Source: a virus
Virus record (IMG/VR): IMGVR_UViG_3300009094_001034
Span: 33,174-97,173 of that record
Length of the DNA: 64,000 nt
Strand: one strand, 5' to 3'
The position numbers and the translations under genes are program-made. Numbering within the stretch: position 1 is the first letter of the stretch; the number at the start of each line of letters is the position of its first letter. The notes under the pieces are model-generated. The model did not search any database. It was not told where the DNA came from and saw only the letters and a list, made by a program, of their open reading frames with translations. Of the stretch, positions 58,711-64,000 are shown one piece after another.

Positions 58711-59033
58711 CGCGCGGCTCCCAAGGTCTGTTTAAGCTCGTGGATGCGCTGCTCGGTGGCGGCGAGGCGGGCGACCCGCGCGGCATACGCGGTCTGGCGG
58801 CGCTCCTCGACCGCGCGAGCGGCCTCGTGCTTCCGCGCGGATTCCATCTGGATGCGCCGATCGACCTCGTAGCGGACGGCGTACAGCGCCGTCTCGCGGC
58901 GCAGCCGCCTGGCATCGGACCACTCCACGATGGCGTCCGTGATGCGGAGAAGGAGGCCGGCGAGGAGGAAGGCGGCGGGAACACCGAAGAGGAGGAGTGC
59001 GCAGCCAAACGAATGGTCAGGCCACAGCGTCAT
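58707..59033 (-). CDS. Membrane-anchored coiled-coil protein, 108 aa
   Basis: ATG 59033 (MTLWPDHSFGCALLLFGVPA) with GGGGGC upstream. One membrane helix at ~9-28, then a long coiled coil (RRIQMESARKHEAARAVEER). It may anchor the VirD4-like ATPase in the membrane. Confidence 0.6.
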   Translation of the reverse strand: MTLWPDHSFGCALLLFGVPAAFLLAGLLLRITDAIVEWSDARRLRRETALYAVRYEVDRRIQMESARKHEAARAVEERRQTAYAARVARLAATEQRIHELKQTLGAAR

Positions 59034-59105
59034 GCGTCGCCCCCAGTGGCCAACACGCCGTAGATCGAAGGAGCACCGGACAAGCACGTCGGCGTCGAGC
59101 GGCTG

Positions 59106-59188
59106 CGAGACTTCGACAACGCGACCCGAGGCACCAGCCGAGGGCTGCGGTCGGCGGCTTCATGCCGACTCGCGTTGTCGAAGTCTCG
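59106..59188. repeat. 19-bp inverted repeat with 45-nt loop
   Basis: Arms CGAGACTTCGACAACGCGA (59106-59124) and its exact complement (59170-59188). The loop itself has GCCGA/TCGGC pairing. Longest exact inverted repeat in the window. Confidence 0.85.
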
Positions 59189-59316
59189 AACGGGAGCAGA
59201 CAGCTTCACCGTCTGCGGACGAGCGAGACGCCGACCAAACATCCAGACAAACACGAGGGGCAAAGCCGTTTCTTGAAGAAACTGGGCGGTGGTGACGTCG
59301 TGCGCGACGTGACGAA

Positions 59317-59341
59317 CTCCCCTTCCGATGTGGAAGGGGAG
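59317..59341. repeat. 10-bp perfect hairpin
   Basis: CTCCCCTTCC (59317-59326), loop GATGT, GGAAGGGGAG (59332-59341). Part of the inverted-repeat array. Confidence 0.8.
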
Positions 59342-59377
59342 CGACCGACGAAGGCGGGACGGAAGGGCACGCATGGG

Positions 59378-59545
59378 CTAGCCCTCCACAGCTGCAGCGG
59401 GTTTCGGGGTCGACTTCGCAGCGAGGTTCTTCGCATAGTTCCAGACGTTCAGCGCGAGCGTGTCCGCAGTGTCGTCGTCCGGCAATGTGAGCTTCCGGTC
59501 GATGGTGGTGTTCGGAGCGTTGATCGTGATGGTGATGGTGGGCAT
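59378..59545 (-). CDS. Small beta-rich protein, 55 aa
   Basis: ATG 59545 with AAGGAGA upstream. MPTITITINAPNTTIDRKLT forms a small beta region, then a helix (TADTLALNVWNYAKNLAA). Lone small gene facing the inverted-repeat region. No family recognised. Confidence 0.5.
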   Translation of the reverse strand: MPTITITINAPNTTIDRKLTLPDDDTADTLALNVWNYAKNLAAKSTPKPAAAVEG

Positions 59546-59730
59546 GCAATTCTCCTTGTCCGCTGGTGACCAGCCGCGACATCGAAGAGCCTCGCACCCA
59601 CCCTTCCCTTGAACGGGAACGCATCGAAACGTTGTAGCGGCCCGAATGCACGGGTAGCGTGACGGCGTCGGCGTCCTGCCGATGCCCCTTCCCACCGCGG
59701 CACACATCCACCTGACAACCGGAGGTAGAC

Positions 59731-60435
59731 ATGGAGGCGGTTCAACTCTGTCTCGTGGCGGAGCCACGTTCACATCTCACGGCGGTCGCGCCGCTCCTCG
59801 ATGAAGTTCCATCCCATCGCATGCGGTCGCATGGGCCTGCCGCACTCTCCGATGCGGAAGTCATCTCGATCATCACGGGCGGGTCCATGGAGGAGGCTCG
59901 TGGCCTCGTGTGCGGAGGACTTCGGGCGCTGTCCCAGAGCGACGCACGATTCGCCAAAACGGAGGGTGCACTGCGCGTTGCGGCAGCACTCGAACTCGGA
60001 CGCAGGATCGCGGCAGCACCTTGGGCGGAACCAGCTACTGTCCGTAGGGCGGACGACATCGCGCGAGGTCTCATCGCACGCTATGGGCACCAGTTTCAGG
60101 AGCACTTCGTCTGTGTGTTTCTAAACTCCCGGAACCAGGTCCTACACGAGCGCGTGGTCTACAAGGGAACGATGACGAGCGCGCTCGTTGCGACGAGAGA
60201 GCCGATCGCACTCGCACTCCAGCTGAACGCGGTGGGAATCATCGCATGTCACAACCACGCGAGCGGCGATCCGTCGCCGAGTGACGAAGACGTGCGCTTC
60301 ACGCGCAACCTGTACGACGCGTGCCAGCTCATGGGTATCGAGTTGCTGGATCACGTCATCGTCTCCCCAGCGCGCTACGCGTCGATGAAGGAGCGAGGGC
60401 ACTTCCCGGAAACGGTGTCGCGGAGGTTCGCATGA
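59731..60435 (+). CDS. radC: RadC-family JAMM/MPN protein, 234 aa
   Basis: CHNHASGDPSPSDED is the RadC/MPN metal motif (usual form HNHPSGDP) and QEHFVCVFLNSRNQVLHERV the strand before it. N-terminal HhH-like half as in full-length RadC. RadC proteins are common on plasmids, ICEs and phages; their molecular role is not settled. SD GGAGG precedes ATG 59731. The next gene overlaps its stop (ATGA). Confidence 0.85.
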   Translation: MEAVQLCLVAEPRSHLTAVAPLLDEVPSHRMRSHGPAALSDAEVISIITGGSMEEARGLVCGGLRALSQSDARFAKTEGALRVAAALELGRRIAAAPWAEPATVRRADDIARGLIARYGHQFQEHFVCVFLNSRNQVLHERVVYKGTMTSALVATREPIALALQLNAVGIIACHNHASGDPSPSDEDVRFTRNLYDACQLMGIELLDHVIVSPARYASMKERGHFPETVSRRFA

Positions 60436-60668
60436 ACTATCCATTCACGGCAGAGCCAGCGTCCAGTTTCGGGTTCGGCACGAACGTCATCTACGTGTGC
60501 GACGCGTCTTGTGCCGACGAAATCCAGGCCGGCATCATCGACGAGATGACCACCGCCCAGGCGGAGTCCACGTCGCACGCACAGTGCGCAGCGTGCGGTC
60601 GCATCCTCATCATCGAGGGGGAGCTGACGTACGCGCACTACAAGAGCGGAGATGAGCAGGAAGGTTGA
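60432..60668 (+). CDS. Small protein downstream of RadC, 78 aa
   Basis: ATG 60432 overlaps the radC stop. Contains AQCAACGRILIIEGELTYA, a single Cys-x2-Cys, and an earlier Cys pair (VCDASCADE), so a zinc site is possible. Unknown function, coupled to RadC. Confidence 0.55.
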   Translation: MNYPFTAEPASSFGFGTNVIYVCDASCADEIQAGIIDEMTTAQAESTSHAQCAACGRILIIEGELTYAHYKSGDEQEG

Positions 60669-60673
60669 AAATC

Positions 60674-60704
60674 AAGGAGGCCGGGCGATTGCCTGCGCCT
60701 CCTT
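60674..60704. terminator. Hairpin between convergent genes
   Basis: AAGGAGGC (60674-60681) pairs with GCCTCCTT (60697-60704) around 15 nt. It lies between the radC operon and the convergent minus-strand operon. Confidence 0.5.
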
Positions 60705-60740
60705 CGCGTGATGGGTGGGCTGTGGATGGAACGGAGAGGG

Positions 60741-60944
60741 TTATGCGGCCCTCCCTCTCTGCTGTTCGAGGTGCCACTTGAAGGCCGCGTAGACGGCGGG
60801 GAATGGGTCGCGGCTGTTGAAGTGGAACCACTCGTCGTTGTACGAGCCGTCATCTCCCCACCAGTACAGCTCAATGCGGCGCACGCCGTCGTTGTTGTTC
60901 ACCATGATGTCCACGTCATACGACGCTATCAGCTCGTGAAGCAT
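60741..60944 (-). CDS. Small acidic protein, 67 aa
   Basis: MLHELIASYDVDIMVNNNDG and RRIELYWWGDDGSYNDEWFH: beta-rich and acidic. ATG 60944 overlaps the upstream gene by 29 nt. Last gene of the operon from promoter D. Confidence 0.5.
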   Translation of the reverse strand: MLHELIASYDVDIMVNNNDGVRRIELYWWGDDGSYNDEWFHFNSRDPFPAVYAAFKWHLEQQRGRAA

Positions 60945-61227
60945 CTCCTGGAGCGAGAATGCGCGAACGAACCCTGGACGGATCAGCTCTTCGGGGACAG
61001 TGCCATTTTGCCTTGCTGTCCAGCTGCGCCTTCTTCCAGTTCGCGATCATCTCGATGGGGGTATGCGCCCCATCCAGGTGCGCGTCGAGAAGCACGACCA
61101 CGCCGGGCTCTGCAGATTGGTCTTCATCGCGGTAGAAGCGGTCGCCAATCCGAATGACCGTGGTCGCTCCGAGATCGCGCAGCGTTACGGATTCCTGATA
61201 GCTCGTGCACTGCTGGAAGTCAGGCAT
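60916..61227 (-). CDS. Early protein, 103 aa
   Basis: Alpha/beta N-terminus (SVTLRDLGATTVIRIGDRFY; GVVVLLDAHLDGAHTPIEMI) and a basic C-terminus. Overlaps both neighbours. No family recognised. Confidence 0.5.
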   Translation of the reverse strand: MPDFQQCTSYQESVTLRDLGATTVIRIGDRFYRDEDQSAEPGVVVLLDAHLDGAHTPIEMIANWKKAQLDSKAKWHCPRRADPSRVRSRILAPGDASRADSVV

Positions 61228-61423
61228 CGGTCTTCGGGGTGAGGTTCTGGATCATGGCCAGCAGGGATTCGATGCTCTCCTGCTGGATGCGAACGACGTA
61301 GGATCTCGACGGTTCTGTGATTGAGGGCGGAGGGGGTAAACACGAGCACAGGCCACAGTGAATATCCGAGACTTTGTTTTCTGGGTGCTTCCGTACCCAG
61401 ACGTGCTTGCAGTCAGTCGGCAT
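61220..61423 (-). CDS. Small Cys-containing protein, 67 aa
   Basis: ATG 61423 (MPTDCKHVWVRKHPENK) with a later HCGLCSC; the Cys and His residues could bind zinc. C-terminal helix. Function unknown. Confidence 0.5.
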   Translation of the reverse strand: MPTDCKHVWVRKHPENKVSDIHCGLCSCLPPPPSITEPSRSYVVRIQQESIESLLAMIQNLTPKTDA

Positions 61424-61646
61424 CCTTCCCGGCGTTAATTTCGTTGAGGTGAGAGCGAAGCGAGACAGGGAAGAACTCGATGTCCTTGTCCCACGCCAGT
61501 CCGCAATCGTCTGCACGCGCCGTGAAGCAGGCAAGGCACAGAACGTCGTTTTTGTCGCTCATGACTGTTAGCCATGTCTTCGCAGGCACGGTGAAACCGA
61601 CCGCACTTACGCGTCCGCACGCCTTGCAGATCTCACGTGTCGGCAT
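61413..61646 (-). CDS. Zinc-binding early protein, 77 aa
   Basis: ATG 61646 (MPTREICKACGRVSAVG) and CLACFTARADDCG give two Cys pairs. Overlaps its neighbours. Function unknown. Confidence 0.5.
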   Translation of the reverse strand: MPTREICKACGRVSAVGFTVPAKTWLTVMSDKNDVLCLACFTARADDCGLAWDKDIEFFPVSLRSHLNEINAGKDAD

Positions 61647-61836
61647 CCTTCGAATCGGTAAGTGATGAAGGCTTTGTGAACGCCGCAGTGAACTCGTGCA
61701 GGAACCAAATCCCAACGGCAGCCTCTACGAAGAAATCAAGCCATCCTCTCGCTATGGGATAGGAGAACTCGAAGCGGACAATGAGGAGGAGTGCGAGAAT
61801 CGCGACTGCCAAGCTTTTAGGTCTGTAGAGCTTCAC
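61633..61836 (-). CDS. Small membrane protein, 67 aa
   Basis: GTG 61836. One or two membrane helices (LAVAILALLLIVRFEFSY; GWLDFFVEAAVGIWFL) and a polar C-terminus. First gene below promoter D, as the membrane gene is below promoter B. Confidence 0.55.
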   Translation of the reverse strand: MKLYRPKSLAVAILALLLIVRFEFSYPIARGWLDFFVEAAVGIWFLHEFTAAFTKPSSLTDSKDADT

Positions 61837-61863
61837 TGCATCGAATGGGTTATCGGCAGGTTC

Positions 61864-61905
61864 ACCCTACCCGCGCCGACACCACGTTGCAATCGAACTG
61901 GCAAG
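61864..61905 (-). promoter_or_regulatory. Early-type promoter D
   Basis: Minus strand: CTTGCC (61905-61900), 7 nt, TTGCAA (61892-61887), 17 nt, TAGGGT (61869-61864). Heads the operon 61836 to 60741. Confidence 0.65.
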
Positions 61906-61986
61906 GTCACTTGTCGGCATTTGGTGCGCCTCCTACGGTGAGCCGGCATCGCGCTGACGCGCGAGCTCATTGATAGGAGGGAAGCT

Positions 61987-62751
61987 ATGACCGTCATGGT
62001 CCCCGAAGTATTGCCTGCGACCGCGCCGATCCCCGGCCTGATCGCCATGAGTGACGCGCGCTACATCGGCCGTCAGGATCTTCGCGATCTCACGACGCCG
62101 GAAGGAACACGCACCCACAAACCCATCCCGCATCACGAGGTCGTGGAAGCGCTCATCGAGACACTGGGCTTCCGGCATCTGGAAGTGCTGCAAGACAGCT
62201 ATGCCGTCACGAAGGACGGCAACCGCATGTTCGGCATCGTCATGTTGAATGCGGCCGAGTTGGGCGTCCGATTCTGCCTCGGCGTGCGCAACAGCCACGA
62301 CAAGGCGTTCGCGCTCAGCGTCGTCGCAGGCTATCGGGTGATGGTCTGCTCAAACTTGTGCTTCGGCGGCGATTTCCGTGTGGTCAGTCGCAAGCACAGC
62401 GCGAACGTGAATCTGCTCGACACGCTCTCCATCGCGGTCGATCAGGTCCACCGCGGCTTCGAGCCGCTGAAGCGGCGCATCAGCGCGTGGCAGGGGTTCG
62501 ACCTCGCCGACGACAGGGCGCGCCTGATCATCTACAGCGCCTTCATCGAACGCGCGGGCATCGAGTTGCCGCGCCACCTCGGCCCGAAGGTGCACGCAGC
62601 GTACTTCGAGCCGCCGCACGAGGAGTTCCGACCGCGCACGATGTACTCGCTCGAGAACGCATTCAGCGGGGCGATCGCCGAGCTCGATCCCGTTCCGCAC
62701 TTCGAAGCGGCAACAAAGATCGTCCCGTTCCTGTCGCAGTTTCAGCACTGA
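61987..62751 (+). CDS. DUF932 (phage/plasmid-like, TIGR03299 type) protein, 254 aa
   Basis: YRVMVCSNLCFGGDFRVVSR with the following KHS is the DUF932 signature, and ETLGFRHLEVLQDSYAVTKD fits its first half. DUF932 proteins are common in phages and plasmids; function unknown. SD AGGAGGGA precedes ATG 61987. A weak hairpin follows the gene. Confidence 0.8.
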   Translation: MTVMVPEVLPATAPIPGLIAMSDARYIGRQDLRDLTTPEGTRTHKPIPHHEVVEALIETLGFRHLEVLQDSYAVTKDGNRMFGIVMLNAAELGVRFCLGVRNSHDKAFALSVVAGYRVMVCSNLCFGGDFRVVSRKHSANVNLLDTLSIAVDQVHRGFEPLKRRISAWQGFDLADDRARLIIYSAFIERAGIELPRHLGPKVHAAYFEPPHEEFRPRTMYSLENAFSGAIAELDPVPHFEAATKIVPFLSQFQH

Positions 62752-62764
62752 CGCAACACAAGGC

Positions 62765-62785
62765 GCCGCCCCGTTCAGGTGCGGC
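62765..62785 (+). terminator. Weak terminator-like hairpin after the DUF932 gene
   Basis: GCCGC (62765-62769) and GCGGC (62781-62785), 11-nt loop, then TGCTTTGC. Short stem and broken T tract. Below it, CTTGCG/CGCAAG (62804-62825) may be an operator of the XRE gene. Confidence 0.35.
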
Positions 62786-62891
62786 TGCTTTGCTATTCGC
62801 GACCTTGCGCTTGGTGTTCCGCAAGCGTACCCATTGAAGCACCAGCCCGCCCCTTCCCAATCCACCCCACAACCCCCAAAGAGGAGGCTCC

Positions 62892-63257
62892 ATGGACGAC
62901 ATGGGACTCAAGTTGAAGTGTCTGCGTGAGCTGCGCGACATGACGCAGAAAGACCTCGCCCGCGCCAGTTCGGTCGGTGAGAAGACCCTGAGCAGCTTCG
63001 AGACAGGCATGCGCATCAAGAGTCTGAAACTCTCCCAACTCGAAGCGATCCTGGCCGCGCTCGGAACCACGCTCGTGGAGTTCCTGCTGTGGAGTCCCGA
63101 GACCACCTCGGCCCCTATGCCGGCGCAGCCCATCGAAGTGACGCTGCCGCCCGTGGTGCAGCTCACGGCGCGACGTGCGGTCGTCGATCCCCTCGCGGGC
63201 GTTCGCCGAGAAAGCGATCATCCGACACCCCAATCGCCGCTTTCCTATGCAGTGTGA
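62892..63257 (+). CDS. XRE-family HTH regulator, 121 aa
   Basis: HTH LKLKCLRELRDMTQKDLARA with SSVGEKTLSSFETGMRIKSL (residues ~5-40), then a short linker and Pro-rich tail. SD GAGGAGG before ATG 62892. It may regulate its own small operon. Confidence 0.75.
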   Translation: MDDMGLKLKCLRELRDMTQKDLARASSVGEKTLSSFETGMRIKSLKLSQLEAILAALGTTLVEFLLWSPETTSAPMPAQPIEVTLPPVVQLTARRAVVDPLAGVRRESDHPTPQSPLSYAV

Positions 63258-63326
63258 TGTTCGCGGGACGGACCTGGTACCGAGGCTGGCGATGCGCTGG
63301 CCTCGTTCGTTTGCGATGATGAAGGG

Positions 63327-63545
63327 ATGCGGGACCGGACCAAGGACACTGAACACAAACTGCGCATGGCGCTCCTCGAATGCGTGCACGCGCTTGCCGA
63401 TGTGCGGACCATCATCGCTTCTCCGACCATCGATCAGCCCGAACGGGACTTCTACGAGCAGATGCTGGACCGCGCCCAGCGCGCGATTCATGCGATCCAG
63501 GAACGGGCGGACCAACGCCCGCCGAGGAGGGCGGACGGGCACTAG
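63327..63545 (+). CDS. Small helical protein, 72 aa
   Basis: ATG 63327 with GAAGG upstream. Helical (KLRMALLECVHALADVRTII; DFYEQMLDRAQRAIHAIQER). It converges with the endonuclease gene by 4 nt. Unknown function. Confidence 0.5.
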   Translation: MRDRTKDTEHKLRMALLECVHALADVRTIIASPTIDQPERDFYEQMLDRAQRAIHAIQERADQRPPRRADGH

Positions 63546-64000
63546 GCAGCAAGCTGCCAGCCGTACAGGAGGTCGGAGATGAGGGGCCACGCCTCGCGAA
63601 ACTTTTCGGTGGAGGCTCCACGCTGACTGACCTTGCCCTCCATGAAGGTGAGGGCGTGCTTGCCTTCGATCTCAGAGAACGGCAAGACGTAGAACGTATT
63701 GGTCGGCTCGATCCATGCGATGTAGAAGTCGAAGTCGCCGGGTTGGTAGAAGTCCTGGTGAAAGCCCCGGTCCCTGTCGCGCCATGTCCGCTTGCACTGC
63801 GACCGCCACGTTCCGCGCTGCTTGTTGAACCATGCGGACTTCACCTGAATGAGGATGGGCTTTCCGTCCGTCTCAATGTCGATGTCGTGGGGTGAGTGGT
63901 ACGTTCCGGTGAGCTTCGCGGCGTAGCCGAGGGCGGTCAGCTTCGCGAGGACGGCCAGCTCAGCGGCGTCGCCCTTCGAGCGGGTTGTGGCTTGGGGCAC
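63542..64000 (-). CDS. PD-(D/E)XK endonuclease-like protein, 152 aa (start at window edge)
   Basis: KGDAAELAVLAKLTALGYAA (Glu), HSPHDIDIETDGKPILIQVK (Asp and Gln-x-Lys) form the E...D...QxK core of the group I intron endonuclease-like family (PDDEXK_5). The sequence continues to the C-terminus normally. A GTG lies at the last codon of the window (MPQATTRSKG), which may be the true start or the gene may extend beyond it. Possibly a Holliday-junction- or restriction-type nuclease; the exact role is unknown. Confidence 0.72.
   Translation of the reverse strand: MPQATTRSKGDAAELAVLAKLTALGYAAKLTGTYHSPHDIDIETDGKPILIQVKSAWFNKQRGTWRSQCKRTWRDRDRGFHQDFYQPGDFDFYIAWIEPTNTFYVLPFSEIEGKHALTFMEGKVSQRGASTEKFREAWPLISDLLYGWQLAA

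Larger units (their letters stand above)
59034..59377. other. Gene-free 344-nt region with five inverted repeats (possible oriT/origin)
   Basis: No plausible gene is seen on either strand. Inverted repeats: 59106-59124 with 59170-59188 (19-bp arms, 45-nt loop); GCAGAC/GTCTGC at 59196-59216; GTTTCTTGAAGAAAC at 59268-59282; ACGTCG/CGACGT at 59295-59310; CTCCCCTTCC/GGAAGGGGAG at 59317-59341. None has a T tract. It borders the ATPase module, as an oriT or origin would, but a structured RNA leader is also possible. Confidence 0.55.

Noticed and set aside
1-64000. tRNA genes, rRNA, CRISPR arrays, insertion sequences, integrase, holin/endolysin, DNA polymerase
   Set aside because: I found none by eye. 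tRNAs cannot be excluded without a dedicated search. Integrase, lysis and polymerase genes may lie outside the window.

Overview
This GC-rich window is the genome of a long-tailed (siphovirus-type) phage or prophage, possibly a phage-plasmid, and is cut at both ends. The virion genes show this: terminase, portal, MuF, protease, scaffold, P22-like coat, connectors, tail tube, frameshifted tail chaperone, tape measure and distal tail proteins, and no sheath. The host cannot be named. Plus-strand genes often have good Shine-Dalgarno (SD) sites, a few genes look leaderless (TANNNT 6-7 nt before the start), and most minus-strand genes have C-rich leaders without an SD.

Layout. (1) 1-20.8 kb, minus strand: the late block, running right to left from packaging through capsid to tail, with a terminator hairpin at 11.70 kb. 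(2) 20.8-28.25 kb, plus strand: a control region with promoter, small palindrome and attenuator-like terminator, then two paralogous GHKL ATPases, a DUF4338 (Druantia DruA-like) protein, an unknown protein and a PD-(D/E)XK-type nuclease, followed by a nucleotide-cyclase-like protein. I know of no named system with this combination; it is the best candidate here for an undescribed defence or anti-competitor system. (3) 28.3-31.1 kb: a switch region with an XRE repressor on a 31-bp palindrome, a HTH protein with a Tat-like N-terminus, two S24/LexA-fold proteins and two small DNA- or metal-binding proteins. (4) 31.1-49.1 kb: many small minus-strand genes, often with zinc-ribbon cysteines and start-stop overlaps, in operons interrupted by single plus-strand genes (secreted proteins, a HEPN-like protein). 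A ParB-like protein and a RecB/MGME1-like exonuclease lie here. (5) 49.2-54.2 kb, minus: a 1155-aa DNA methyltransferase-helicase and accessory genes. (6) 54.2-59.6 kb, minus: an HNH-AP2 endonuclease, a replication-relaxation protein, a VirD4/TraG-like ATPase and coiled-coil membrane partners, next to a 344-nt gene-free region with five inverted repeats; this looks like a conjugation or partition module. (7) 59.7-64 kb: RadC, DUF932, a second XRE regulator, small minus-strand genes and an edge-truncated or edge-starting endonuclease.

Control logic. Seven minus-strand early operons and the repressor gene are preceded by a shared promoter-like element, best written CTTGAC-N7-TTGCA(A/G)-N17-TAG(G/T)(G/T)T, suggesting one coordinated early regulon. 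Late and many early genes share the C-rich leader (often TTCACC). Two genes in that architecture, large terminase and the exonuclease, have no ATG, GTG or TTG where translation should start and carry ACG and ATC instead.
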